From positions 62,001 to 126,000 of the forward strand of contig JAKAFP010000001.1 of the NCBI GenBank assembly GCA_021825925.1: a stretch of 64,000 bases of DNA, read 5' to 3'. Made by a program: the position numbers and the translations under genes. Under the pieces are notes generated by a model. It saw nothing but the letters and a program-made list of their open reading frames with translations, ran no database searches and had not been told where the DNA came from. Of the stretch, positions 43,126 through 51,772 are shown piece after piece. Source of the stretch: Chloroflexota bacterium (lineage in GTDB: Bacteria; Chloroflexota; Anaerolineae; Anaerolineales; Anaerolineaceae). Position 1 is the stretch's first letter. Each line of letters opens with the position of its first letter.

Positions 43126-43885
43126 ATTCTGGCTGCGCTGGCGGGGATGGTCTTTGATGCTCATATTCTCCTGCAGAGGCCGAACAAATAACCCCAGCGT
43201 GGCCGGGCGGTAAGTCGGATGAGACCTGCGTTTGACAGAACGCACCGACCTTTAACAACAGAGACCACAGTTTCACCCCCTGCAGTTGTGACAGCAGCTG
43301 CAGGTCCCCTGGACGGTGATTGACCGATTTTGCTGCACTCGGAGACCCCGACGCGCCCAGCACCTCGGCTGTGCAATCATTCCCTTCAATAAGGAGCCGT
43401 CCGCCTATCCTGAGGTAGCCCCCTCAATCTACCTCAGGAGATAAAAAGCCTAAATGAGACACCATCCTCTAGGAGCACGAGCTGGACGAGTGAATGCGAT
43501 ACCCGTAGCGGCAAGGAATTGTGACAAAACTGATGGAAGACAGCCGGCAAAGATTCCGGCACCCTGGCCGGCCGATGGCTGAGAGGTCATATCCCTTCTG
43601 GAACAAGGCAAACCCTCACAGCAGATCGTCTTTCAAAAGGAAACCGGCCACCAAGAGGCGAGCACACGTTAAATCGCGATCCCTTTCCGAAAGGATGAAG
43701 TGCGACTTGGCCGAATCTGAGCCAGAGGATGGACATGCCTCTTTCACAGTCAAACGCAGACTACAAAGCGTGACATGGACCGGAGAGACGGAACCGCGCG
43801 ACACCTGCGAAATGAAAAGTGGAGTGACACCGTGATGTGATAAACAGCGGGAGCCGGGAGAGACCGGCACTTCTATAAAGGAGAG
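43126..43885 (+). ncRNA. Candidate large structured non-coding RNA (~760 nt)
   Basis: No convincing gene fills this block between two early genes, but it is packed with hairpins separated by purine-rich linkers. Examples: CGCTGG/CCAGCG (43136-43141 with 43194-43199); GTCGG/CCGAC (43214/43245) around TGCGTT/AACGCA (43227/43239); CCTGCAG/CTGCAGG (43279/43298); an 11-bp stem 43408-43418/43429-43439; GCCGG/CCGGC (43543/43556); CGGCCA/TGGCCG (43645/43708) enclosing TCGC/GCGA and CCTTT/AAAGG; AGAGG/CCTCT (43724/43738); GCCGG/CCGGC (43853/43864). Size and phage setting recall GOLLD and ROOL RNAs, but I cannot match a consensus. The strand is inferred from the surrounding genes. It ends at the SSB ribosome site. 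Confidence 0.5.
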
Positions 43886-43889
43886 ACAA

Positions 43890-44312
43890 ATGTATCAAAA
43901 ACACATCATGATTGGCAGACTTGGAAAAAACCCTGAAATGCGTTACACCCCCGCAGGGCAGCCTGTTGCATCATTCCCTTTGGCTGCTGAAAGAGTGTAT
44001 TTGGATAAAGCCGGCAAGCAAGTGAAAGAGACGACCTGGTATTCGATCCGCGCATGGGGAAGTTTGGCAGAATCTTGCGACAAGCTGCTCACGAAAGGCC
44101 GGGCGGTAATGGTTGAGGGTCGGTTGAATATTGACCCAAAAACAGGCGGTCCAAAGATTTGGTTTGATGAAAGCCACAACCCCCACGCCAATTTTGAGAT
44201 CACTGCCAGTATCGTGAAGTTTCTTACACCGACCACAACCCAAACCGGTGATCCGGTCTACATTTCTTTGGATGAACCAGATGCTGGAGATGGCTATGGA
44301 AACCCGGGTTGA
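43890..44312 (+). CDS. ssb: Single-stranded DNA-binding protein
   Basis: A 140-residue OB-fold SSB. MIGRLGKNPEMRYTPAGQPVASFPLAAERV, then TTWYSIRAWGSLAESCDKLLTKGRAVMVEGRLN are the classic SSB strands, and TASIVKFLTP closes the fold. The tail is acidic (DEPDAGDGYGNPG) but lacks the usual DDDIPF tip. AGGAGAG precedes ATG 43890. It coats single strands during phage replication. Confidence 0.9.
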   Translation: MYQKHIMIGRLGKNPEMRYTPAGQPVASFPLAAERVYLDKAGKQVKETTWYSIRAWGSLAESCDKLLTKGRAVMVEGRLNIDPKTGGPKIWFDESHNPHANFEITASIVKFLTPTTTQTGDPVYISLDEPDAGDGYGNPG

Positions 44313-44592
44313 TTCTTCCCCTGAAGAAAAATGGGCACTCGTAGAGCTGGTGGGTTATCAACAATTTGCCGGCAAGGTGTCAGATGAATCCATCAGCGGA
44401 AAGCAATACATCCGCGTGGAGGTTCCGGAAACAAAAGTTCACAAAGTGTTTGATTGCAAGTTTGGTGTTGAATCCATCCACCACATCACATATATCACAA
44501 AAGAACAGGCTGAAACCATCATCTGTCAAAGGGAGAGAGGGCGCTTTGCACTTAACTTCAGCCAACTGGTGGCAATAGGTGCATTTCAATAA
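44296..44592 (+). CDS. Conserved phage protein next to SSB
   Basis: A 98-residue protein: KWALVELVGYQQFAGKVSDE, then YIRVEVPETKVHKVFDCKFGVESIHHITYITKEQAE. This WALVELxGxxxxAG pattern is one I recall from phage and plasmid proteins of unknown function near SSB genes. ATG 44296 (CTGGAG upstream) overlaps the SSB gene by 17 nt. Confidence 0.6.
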   Translation: METRVDSSPEEKWALVELVGYQQFAGKVSDESISGKQYIRVEVPETKVHKVFDCKFGVESIHHITYITKEQAETIICQRERGRFALNFSQLVAIGAFQ

Positions 44593-44668
44593 TCAAGATA
44601 TACCACCCAGGCTGTGCCTAAGCTTGGGTGAATTTTTATAAGGACTTTGGAAAACAGGAGATATCAGA

Positions 44669-45886
44669 ATGGAAGAAAGCCAATTTGCACAAGCTGGAGA
44701 AAAGCAGTACATCCCACTATTTTTGATCGATGCCAACCCATGGCAAACGAGTCATATTGATCAGACGCACGTTGAGGCACTTGCACACGACATCAAAGAA
44801 CACGGCATGATGCAATCGCCCACTGCCAGAGTGATCGATGGTCGTTATCAACTGGCATTCGGCCACCACCGTTTGGCAGGATATAGACTGCTCAGCAGCC
44901 TTGGGAATGAGTATTATGACAACTTCCCATTATATATTCATGATCTCAATGATGAACAAATGGCGATCGCTGCTTTTGGTGAGAATGAAAAGCGCAGAAC
45001 CCTGAACCCTGTCGACCGCGCCCGGGCTGTCAAAAAGATGCTTGATGACTTCGGATGGACTCAGGAACTGGTGGCTGAAAAGCTTCACATCGACCGCAGC
45101 GGGGTATCAAACATGCTGCGTATGCTTCGCCTTCCGCAGGACGTGCTTGAAACGGTTGCTGCCGGTGAATTGCCAGTGCGGTCGGCCATGGCTTTGATCC
45201 CCATCTTTGAGGTAACCACATCTGAGAGCGTCAAGCTGGAAGACCGGTTTGGAGAATCACTTGCTGACTTTTTGAATGGCGCCAAGAAGGGTGAGGTCAA
45301 CAGCGATGTGATCAGGGCGCGGGTTGAACTCTATATGAACTTTTTGCACCCTGAACAATTGAAGCTGCCAGAAATTGAGGATGCTGCCCCGGCAGAACCA
45401 CCGGCTATTCAAGAGGAATGGCCTGATCCAACATTCAACCCGATTACCGAAACACCTGAAAATGAATTTTCAGAACAAACAAATATTCCATCGGCTCACC
45501 AGGCTGAACTATCGGATTGGGATGGCATTCAACACGAAGAGGCAATGAATGGATCTTCTGAAGAAATACCTGCGATGGCGACTGTTCAGACTGAATCAAT
45601 TGATCAGGGATCTGGACCGGACGCTTCACACAATGAAGAACGAGAAATACAAACAGCTGAACCTCAACCGGTTGAAAACCATGCGCCGGCAGCACCTCCA
45701 GCGGCGTCGACAAAGGTTGATGCACCGGACCCGAATGAAATCTTATTTAACATAGCCTGGAAAACGCACGGGGTAATTGTCAGTTACAAAAAACCAGGCA
45801 TGGTCATGCCAAAAATTATCTATCGTGAAAACTTGCGTATTGATGATGTGCCGGCAGTCATGCGTGAACTGGGAATGGGTAAATGA
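44669..45886 (+). CDS. parB: ParB/Spo0J-family protein of a PRTRC-type system
   Basis: A 405-residue protein. The ParB/sulfiredoxin-like domain at ~14-115 has the nucleotide-binding motifs GHHRLAGYRLL (65-75) and GENEKRR (104-110). A ParB HTH follows at ~128-158 (GWTQELVAEKLHIDRSGVSNMLRMLRLP). Then come a Pro/Glu-rich disordered region (~225-350) and a short conserved C-terminal domain (ILFNIAWKTHGVIVSYKKPGM). ParB clamps load on palindromic parS using CTP; the four parS-like palindromes in this prophage are its likely targets (inference). It leads the cassette of proteins C, F, B, A and ThiF. No ParA gene is seen. Confidence 0.85.
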   Translation: MEESQFAQAGEKQYIPLFLIDANPWQTSHIDQTHVEALAHDIKEHGMMQSPTARVIDGRYQLAFGHHRLAGYRLLSSLGNEYYDNFPLYIHDLNDEQMAIAAFGENEKRRTLNPVDRARAVKKMLDDFGWTQELVAEKLHIDRSGVSNMLRMLRLPQDVLETVAAGELPVRSAMALIPIFEVTTSESVKLEDRFGESLADFLNGAKKGEVNSDVIRARVELYMNFLHPEQLKLPEIEDAAPAEPPAIQEEWPDPTFNPITETPENEFSEQTNIPSAHQAELSDWDGIQHEEAMNGSSEEIPAMATVQTESIDQGSGPDASHNEEREIQTAEPQPVENHAPAAPPAASTKVDAPDPNEILFNIAWKTHGVIVSYKKPGMVMPKIIYRENLRIDDVPAVMRELGMGK

Positions 45887-46125
45887 AAAGCCATAAGTTA
45901 CAAGGGGAGATGCCACTATTTAGGCTCTCCCTTGAAGAAAAGCGGGATGCAATCAATTCGGCTAGAGACCAGTTAAGCCTAAGCGATAAAACGCGAATCG
46001 ATATTCTGGCTAATGACATGGTCTCGATTATGAAAGCCAAGCATCCGGGGATGCAATTCACAAAAGATGGAGCACTTGAAGTGATTGCGATGCTTGGAAT
46101 ATTTTTCAACAGGAGAATGAAATGA
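45883..46125 (+). CDS. Hypothetical protein in the PRTRC cassette
   Basis: An 80-residue helical protein (LSLEEKRDAINSARDQLSLSDKTRIDILANDMVSIMKAKHPG...). It overlaps both the ParB and protein C genes by 4 nt, so it belongs to the cassette. It could correspond to a small helical PRTRC member, but I cannot show this. Confidence 0.6.
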   Translation: MKSHKLQGEMPLFRLSLEEKRDAINSARDQLSLSDKTRIDILANDMVSIMKAKHPGMQFTKDGALEVIAMLGIFFNRRMK

Positions 46126-46655
46126 ATTACAAAATTTCAATTGAAGGGCAAGAGATAGAAATGCCTGAGGAGATAGCGGGTGACGATGGCGCGTTGAAAA
46201 GCGCGCTGTCGCCTTACTTCCCGGGGGCTGCCAATGCCAAGTTCATGCGGTCAGAACCCAAAGACGGCGTGATCACGGTAACAGTGGTCAAACAGGCAGG
46301 AACAAAAGGGACCGAAGCTAAGATATTAGGTTTCGATGAGTATCCATATGGTAATGATGCTGAAATTACTAAAGCAATTTTGAATGCCACAACCCAACCC
46401 GGGCATGATGACCAAGTACTGCGCAAGCTGATCGATGCTCCTGAAGGAATAAACCCCGCCATGTCGTTGGATCAGAAGTTGTCGACATCGCCGGCAATGA
46501 GTCAATGCCCATTTGAAACCTTGCTCAAGCGGGATGCTGAAATCGGAAAAGCTCTTGAAGTTGGCGAAGTAGAAGTTTCGAACATGACCAAGACTTTCCG
46601 ATTACTTGTGGATACCAAACCTCAACCAGCCCCGATGTTACCCACAGGTTTCTAA
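46122..46655 (+). CDS. PRTRC protein C-like (prokaryotic ubiquitin-like) with C-terminal extension
   Basis: A 177-residue protein. Residues 1-63 read as a small beta-grasp domain: MNYKISIEGQEIEMP (hairpin), GALKSALSPYFPGAANAKF (helix), DGVITVTVVKQAGTKG (closing strand). The ALxPxFPxxxxA and AGTKG features match PRTRC protein C (Prok_Ub), which from memory is about 70 residues and ends near GTKG. Here 114 further residues follow. They may be a second domain, or be removed by the JAMM protease encoded downstream, as ubiquitin precursors are. The cassette is translationally coupled. Confidence 0.6.
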   Translation: MNYKISIEGQEIEMPEEIAGDDGALKSALSPYFPGAANAKFMRSEPKDGVITVTVVKQAGTKGTEAKILGFDEYPYGNDAEITKAILNATTQPGHDDQVLRKLIDAPEGINPAMSLDQKLSTSPAMSQCPFETLLKRDAEIGKALEVGEVEVSNMTKTFRLLVDTKPQPAPMLPTGF

Positions 46656-47597
46656 ATGGATTTACTCTTGGATAAAAGTTTTTCTTTGGTTGCCCATCAG
46701 CTGCGCTCAATGCGGGTGCAGCCGATTGGTGCTGTCATGGATAATCTGAATGCCAAACGCAGCCAAATAAAGATCATCACAACAGCCAGGAGAGCAGGAT
46801 TAGGTAAAGATCAACGGTTAAAAACGCTGGAATGTATTTTTAACGATGGAGCATATTGCGAAAAAGTGATTGAGATCTTGTCTGAGGAGCTTCCATTAAT
46901 GAACCTGGATATGGAAGATTGTTGGGATGATGAAGGGAATTATATTCTTGCAATCAACCCTGACAGCTATTCGACTTGGACATTTGACGATGCAAATGAT
47001 CGATTAAGCGACGTGGGCGATATGATGCCATGGTTTAGCCTCACTGCATTCTTGCTTCTGATGAATTGGGGCATCGATTCAGATTTACCTGAATTTTGGA
47101 AAAACGCCATAGCCCACTTTAATTGGCCGTTTGATGGGCCTATCTCACTTGAATACTCAATCCCCATTGATGAAAAATACCTTAAGCGATATTTGGCTAA
47201 ACGGGACCTGACACCGCTTTATAAAGCAATTCAACAGGCATGGTTCCCACCTGATAATGTTTTTTTGTACTGCAACATGGAAGACCCCGATTCTGTTTAT
47301 TACGAATTCACGGTGGATAACCTAAAACTATTGCGTCGGGATTGGAAGAAAGCAAAACCTTACCTTGAACAGTACGACATTGCTTCATTAATGGTTGAAG
47401 AAGACCCTGGCAAATTGAGAATCCTTGTTGATGGCCTCAGAGAGAGCCAGGTGAGTTCGCAAAAGAATTCAAGCAAGCTTGGTAAAAATGCCGGTCTTCC
47501 GATGGTTGCCAAGGATATCATACTCAGGAGTGATCCTGACCCACTTTATGAGACTGATGATCAAGACTTGGATGATGAGGACCAAAACGATGACTGA
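46656..47597 (+). CDS. PRTRC protein F-like protein
   Basis: A 313-residue acidic soluble protein without a recognised catalytic motif. It begins right after the protein C stop and overlaps protein B by 8 nt. Size and position between C and B fit PRTRC protein F, and LPEFWKNAIAHFNWP and the acidic tail (ETDDQDLDDEDQND) are notable. The assignment rests mainly on context. Confidence 0.45.
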   Translation: MDLLLDKSFSLVAHQLRSMRVQPIGAVMDNLNAKRSQIKIITTARRAGLGKDQRLKTLECIFNDGAYCEKVIEILSEELPLMNLDMEDCWDDEGNYILAINPDSYSTWTFDDANDRLSDVGDMMPWFSLTAFLLLMNWGIDSDLPEFWKNAIAHFNWPFDGPISLEYSIPIDEKYLKRYLAKRDLTPLYKAIQQAWFPPDNVFLYCNMEDPDSVYYEFTVDNLKLLRRDWKKAKPYLEQYDIASLMVEEDPGKLRILVDGLRESQVSSQKNSSKLGKNAGLPMVAKDIILRSDPDPLYETDDQDLDDEDQNDD

Positions 47598-48273
47598 TCT
47601 ATTCAGAAGTTCACATGTAACAGCAGCTCTTTATTTTACGGATCAGGGCCATTACCTATTCAAATATAAAGAAATGAAAGCCTGGCAAGACTCTCCTGCT
47701 GATAATCACACTATTTCCAAATCCATTAGAGAACCAGAAGTGGCGGCGGCATTTTCTCATATCGGGTCTGATTCGGGTTATTTGCAGGATGGCGTGATCA
47801 GGGTCGGGAATAATTCACAAGGCTCCTGGTTTGTTCTTGTAAACAAGCCGGCGAAATACACGATAGAGATTATAGGCAAAGGAAAAATGACCATCCCTGT
47901 TCCATTGCTTGTGCTTATTGGAGCTAAGGGATTATTCAATATTTATGCATTGGCCACCAAGGATTTCAGTCCGGATGCTGTTGCTTTCCATGCTCCGTTT
48001 CCAAATGTGAACTCTACTGGATGGATTTGCTGGGGGACTGGCAACAAACTGCCAAAAGTAGCTGCCAATAAAGCGAATGAGGTGATTGACTTGTTTCTCA
48101 AAAGCCCATTCAATTACGATCTAAAAAACGGCAAGAGTAAAAGCTGCTCTGACGATATCACTAAGAAATATCCATTGATCACTAATAAGGACCAATATCC
48201 CGTAAAAGACATGGTGTCTATGAACCGAAGTATCGGCCGGATTATTGATGAACATATCCAGGACAGGGGTTGA
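47590..48273 (+). CDS. PRTRC protein B-like, E2 ubiquitin-conjugating fold
   Basis: A 227-residue protein from ATG 47590 (GAGG upstream). The C-terminal half has VPLLVLIGAKGLFNIYALATKD and then HAPFPNVNSTGWICWGTG, where P138-N-V-x3-G-x-I-C147 copies the active-site signature of eukaryotic E2 enzymes (PNVxxxGxIC). C147 would be the thioester cysteine. PRTRC protein B is classed as Prok-E2_D. It should accept the ubiquitin-like protein from the ThiF E1 encoded downstream. The target is unknown. Confidence 0.7.
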   Translation: MTDLFRSSHVTAALYFTDQGHYLFKYKEMKAWQDSPADNHTISKSIREPEVAAAFSHIGSDSGYLQDGVIRVGNNSQGSWFVLVNKPAKYTIEIIGKGKMTIPVPLLVLIGAKGLFNIYALATKDFSPDAVAFHAPFPNVNSTGWICWGTGNKLPKVAANKANEVIDLFLKSPFNYDLKNGKSKSCSDDITKKYPLITNKDQYPVKDMVSMNRSIGRIIDEHIQDRG

Positions 48274-48274
48274 A

Positions 48275-48871
48275 ATGGACCTAAATATTACTGGTCACAA
48301 AGTTATCCATAAAGGTGATACTGAAGGTTCACTTAATGGACTTCTTTACAAGTATCTTTATGGAGCAAATGGGATTTTTCTTGCTGCTGAAAATGAAATC
48401 TTTAAAACTACCATTCCAATTTCTACAATTAAAAATCCTAATCAGTATATTAGAGGGCTGGAGTTGATCCAGCCAGTGATCAAACTTCCAAAGAGGGTAC
48501 CTTCAAGTCTACTGGCAAGTATGGTCTTCCATAGCCGGCTAGCTTGCCCTAATGAAATCTTGTTTTATCTCTCTTATGCACTTAATGAGTGGGTATTAAT
48601 AACTCCTGATCAAAAAACGGGTCAATCGTACGCTCAACCAATTAGCAATTCTCTTTATTTTCCAATTGAAGTTCACTCCCATAACACCATGCCGGCTATA
48701 TTCTCGAGTACTGATAATGCTGATGAAAACGGCTTAAGGATTTACGGTGTGCTCGGCAGGGTTGACCGACCGGTGGTTGACATCAAGTTGCGTATATCCA
48801 TTTATGGTCATTGGTCTGTCCTGCCTTATCAATTTGTATTTGAACCCACACCCGAGGTCAAGAATGGATGA
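48275..48871 (+). CDS. PRTRC protein A-like JAMM/MPN metalloprotease
   Basis: A 198-residue protein. A complete JAMM motif is present: E122, H124-S-H126, seven residues, S134, two residues, D137 (EVHSHNTMPAIFSSTDNADE). This binds zinc and cleaves isopeptide bonds in deubiquitinases; PRTRC protein A is a known member. It probably processes or removes the ubiquitin-like protein. It begins 1 nt after protein B and overlaps the ThiF gene by 8 nt. Confidence 0.75.
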   Translation: MDLNITGHKVIHKGDTEGSLNGLLYKYLYGANGIFLAAENEIFKTTIPISTIKNPNQYIRGLELIQPVIKLPKRVPSSLLASMVFHSRLACPNEILFYLSYALNEWVLITPDQKTGQSYAQPISNSLYFPIEVHSHNTMPAIFSSTDNADENGLRIYGVLGRVDRPVVDIKLRISIYGHWSVLPYQFVFEPTPEVKNG

Positions 48872-49679
48872 GTTAAATTTCGAACAACCTTTGGAATTGA
48901 TTCTGCCTGTAGAAAAACACATCACGTTAATGTTGGTGGGGTGTGGCGGAACTGGGAGCTGGCTGGCGCCGGCAGTGGCAAGAATCGGCAAGATATTGAT
49001 TGAAAGATTCAATCGTGAAGTCTCTATTTATTTCATTGACCCTGATGTTGTTGAGGAGAAGAATATTTATCGTCAAAACTTCTGTGCAGCAGAAATTGAA
49101 GCCAATAAAGCTGAAACATTAGCCCAGCGGCATGGATTGGCTTGGGGGATCGAGATCAACGCAATGTCGAGAAAGTATAAGGACGTTATCTACTCAATAA
49201 GGGATCTGAATCATGCAATTGTGATTGGCTGTGTGGATCGCACAAGCGCGCGAGTTGAGATTGCTGAGAGCATGCAACATCATGATATGGGTGCCTGGCT
49301 TGACTGCGGTAATTCTGAAAGTTACGGTCAGATTTTGTTGGGTGTGAAGTCTTCCGCAAAGGACCTATTCTCGATTCCAGGAAAATGCGGTGGATTGCCA
49401 CTGCCAAGTCATCAGCACCCTGAATTGGTAAAGGAACCTGAAATAAACAAATCGGTTGCTCAGCCATCTTCTACTCTCTCTTGTGCTGACATGGCAATGC
49501 AAGACAGCCAGGGTTTGGCAATCAATCAGTGCATGGCAGCCGAGGCAGCAGATTACCTGGTGCGGATGTTGATCACAAAAAACCTAAAGAAATTCGCCAC
49601 TTACATCGATCTGGAAAGCGGCACGACCAGGTCAAAATACATTACTGAGAAGGCGGTACAAGAATATGCAAAAGGTTGA
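48864..49679 (+). CDS. PRTRC ThiF family E1-like adenylyltransferase
   Basis: A 271-residue Rossmann-fold protein. The ATP loop is LVGCGGTGS (24-32); D59 in YFIDPDVVEEKNIYRQNF binds metal/ribose and R70 is the conserved arginine; VIGCVDRTSAR (D125) follows. C207 in STLSCADMAMQDSQGLAINQ is a candidate thioester cysteine, and C148 and C175 are others. It would adenylate the C-terminus of a ubiquitin-like protein and pass it to the E2-like protein B. ATG 48864 has GAGG upstream. Confidence 0.85.
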   Translation: MDELNFEQPLELILPVEKHITLMLVGCGGTGSWLAPAVARIGKILIERFNREVSIYFIDPDVVEEKNIYRQNFCAAEIEANKAETLAQRHGLAWGIEINAMSRKYKDVIYSIRDLNHAIVIGCVDRTSARVEIAESMQHHDMGAWLDCGNSESYGQILLGVKSSAKDLFSIPGKCGGLPLPSHQHPELVKEPEINKSVAQPSSTLSCADMAMQDSQGLAINQCMAAEAADYLVRMLITKNLKKFATYIDLESGTTRSKYITEKAVQEYAKG

Positions 49680-50601
49680 CTTTACCAGTAGCATGGTTCG
49701 AGAATTAAAGGGTGCTCCATTGAGCTGCCTGATCCTCATGGCAATGGCCGGCCAGACCGTAACCGCCCAATACCTTGAAAGGAATTCAGGTTATTCAGAC
49801 AAGATTATTGGTGCCGCACTCCTTTATCTCCAAGAGCAGGGCTACATTACACGAAATGACCGGTATGCATGGCGTATAGCCATAAACGTCGCTCAATTAC
49901 CTTTGATGACATTACCCAATGAAACCGAACCTGATATTGCACCTCAAGCGGTGGATTTTGACCAACAGGAACCTAACAGCGAAATAACTGACACGACCCG
50001 GAATAATTCCGAGTCGGAGAATCTCCGTGTCCTTACTAGAATTAGATCTTTAGATTTAACTAGTAAAGAATTATTAGATCTTCCACTACTAGATATTGAC
50101 GACCCGGAAAAACTCCGGGTCGCTGAAAATCTCGAGGCATGCGACCGGTTTGGGATTGGTGAACCTAAGCGGACTGCGATCAGCAAGCTGAAGCACGTTA
50201 CTTCGAGAATGATTTGTTTTCACTGTGAAACTGTAAAGCTTCAAGGGCAGAAATTAGGTGCTGCCATTTTTAGGATTGAGAAAGACTGGAAGGTTCGAGA
50301 GGATTGGATTGACCCAAAAGACAAGATAGATTATTCAGATAAATATTATCCAGAAAATGTTTGCGCGCAAACATTAAGCGCGGATGATCTCGAATTATGG
50401 CAGTCGACGCTTGAATCTGTACGTGCAGAATTCAAGAAAGTTGAATTTGAGACCTGGTTGAAATCAGCGAAATTGATCTCAGTGAATGGCGACGGCTGGA
50501 CCATCCAAGTTGGGAATAGTTTCGCAGCTGATTGGATCAGGGAACATGCGCTTGAGGCGCTCCAATCCGCGGCCGGAGTGAATATTAAGGTGGTGTATTG
50601 A
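49666..50601 (+). CDS. Phage replication protein: N-terminal winged helix, C-terminal DnaA_N-like domain
   Basis: A 311-residue protein. Residues ~10-70 form a winged helix (TVTAQYLERNSGYSDKIIGAALLYLQEQGYITRNDRYAW). A long linker follows, then ~235-311 reads LELWQSTLESVRAEFKKVEFETWLKSAKLISVNGDGWTIQVGNSFAADWI, the DnaA N-terminal domain that contacts helicase (DnaB/DnaC). It probably starts phage replication. The 20-bp palindrome at 50356-50375 is inside the linker just before the DnaA_N part (ENVCAQTLS). It overlaps the ThiF gene by 14 nt. Confidence 0.7.
   Translation: MQKVDFTSSMVRELKGAPLSCLILMAMAGQTVTAQYLERNSGYSDKIIGAALLYLQEQGYITRNDRYAWRIAINVAQLPLMTLPNETEPDIAPQAVDFDQQEPNSEITDTTRNNSESENLRVLTRIRSLDLTSKELLDLPLLDIDDPEKLRVAENLEACDRFGIGEPKRTAISKLKHVTSRMICFHCETVKLQGQKLGAAIFRIEKDWKVREDWIDPKDKIDYSDKYYPENVCAQTLSADDLELWQSTLESVRAEFKKVEFETWLKSAKLISVNGDGWTIQVGNSFAADWIREHALEALQSAAGVNIKVVY
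50356..50375. repeat. 20-bp perfect palindrome, parS-like, copy 3
   Basis: The same AATGTTTGCGCGCAAACATT, inside the replication gene at the codons for the interdomain linker, so insertion there would be tolerated. Confidence 0.85.
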
Positions 50602-50810
50602 TGAATGACGAACAGGAAGTACTTTGCCCGAACCCGAATTGCAAAGCAAAACTAGGGTATATAGTCGTGATCGAAAACCTTGAATGGCTCCAAATGGGAG
50701 GAGGTATCGCTCGTCAATGGCACGGGGTTTGTGCAACATGTGGAAAAGAATTCCATTGGTCTGTAAGCGATAGGATATTGGAAAAAATCTTAGCTAAAAC
50801 AATGAATTAA
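50601..50810 (+). CDS. Zinc-ribbon small protein
   Basis: A 69-residue protein with CPNPNC and CATC pairs forming a zinc ribbon, and WLQMGGGIARQWHGVC between them. The start overlaps the previous stop as TGATG. The role is unknown. Confidence 0.6.
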   Translation: MNDEQEVLCPNPNCKAKLGYIVVIENLEWLQMGGGIARQWHGVCATCGKEFHWSVSDRILEKILAKTMN

Positions 50811-50857
50811 AAGCCTTGATTTATAATATAATATTAATAATCAAAAAAGAGGGAAAT

Positions 50858-51772
50858 ATGACATTGCCGCACGAAAGTACAAGTAGGATTTCAATTTTTT
50901 CTGAAGTTGGTATAAAAAAATTTGGCCGAGCAATTAATAATTTATTTGAAGGAAAATCACTCCTTCAATTATTTCTTAGTTTATTAGCCGCCTTAGTTTG
51001 GTGTGTAGGTTTTTTTGCTGATTCGATATCTTTATGGACAAAATGGAGCACGGTTTTTCTTAAGTCTTTAAGTGCTGTTGGTTTTGTTTTATTACTTTCT
51101 TTCTCGATCTATCAATTCTTTTTACTAAGAAAAAGAATAGCCGACCTAGATTTTTCAAAAATGCAGACAAGGTATGCGAATAAGTTAATAAAACGGGCAG
51201 TCGATTCATCCCCTTCGAATTACAAAGTAGTTTTGTCAGAAATTATTTTTGATATTCAACCAAATGGTGACGCAAAATTTTCTCGAAAAATGAAATTAGA
51301 AGGGGTTAACACACATATTCCTTGGGCTTATTTCAATGTAGGCGTAATAGGTGGTGATGATTTTTCGATGCAAGACATGCACATTAGAATTGTTGATCCC
51401 GATGACCACAGTGAATTAGCGTTTTCAATTATCGAGGACTTTACAACTCAAAAAAAAATAGCTGTGTTACTCGACCCACCAGCAGGCCCAAATAAAGCGG
51501 CATCATTTTTTGCAACAATGGATATATCAAGGGCTTTTCTAGATTTAATTGCTCGAAAACCAGATGATGGAAATATATCTATAAAAAACGAAACTGAAGA
51601 TTTTTTATTGAGGATTATCGCTCCCCAAAATTACGTGTTATCTCATTTTAGGTGGACGATCGTTCCACCGGGAGAAAAAACCGTCACAACTCAGGATGAT
51701 GGGCGATCGGTTTTGGAATGGAGGGGATCAAAAATTCCAATGGGCGAATACAAATATCAATTAATTATATAA
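50858..51772 (+). CDS. AT-rich membrane protein of unknown function
   Basis: A 304-residue protein from ATG 50858 (GAGGG upstream). Two membrane helices at ~40-62 and ~72-95 (LLQLFLSLLAALVWCVGFFA, SLSAVGFVLLLSFSIYQFFLL) precede a beta-rich domain of ~200 residues. It is markedly AT-rich against its neighbours, has its own promoter-like TATAAT near 50822, and is closed by a strong terminator: the look of a lysogeny-expressed cargo gene (moron). Confidence 0.6.
   Translation: MTLPHESTSRISIFSEVGIKKFGRAINNLFEGKSLLQLFLSLLAALVWCVGFFADSISLWTKWSTVFLKSLSAVGFVLLLSFSIYQFFLLRKRIADLDFSKMQTRYANKLIKRAVDSSPSNYKVVLSEIIFDIQPNGDAKFSRKMKLEGVNTHIPWAYFNVGVIGGDDFSMQDMHIRIVDPDDHSELAFSIIEDFTTQKKIAVLLDPPAGPNKAASFFATMDISRAFLDLIARKPDDGNISIKNETEDFLLRIIAPQNYVLSHFRWTIVPPGEKTVTTQDDGRSVLEWRGSKIPMGEYKYQLII

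Noticed and set aside
43521-43835. 104-codon open frame inside the structured block
   Set aside because: Arg/Ser/Lys-rich low-plausibility protein with no ribosome site and no domain; the same DNA folds into many perfect hairpins, so I treat it as RNA.
44669-45886. Element as a free plasmid rather than a prophage
   Set aside because: Integrase, tRNA remnant and a full head-tail block argue for a prophage; a phage-plasmid lifestyle remains possible, but no ParA or plasmid replicase is seen.
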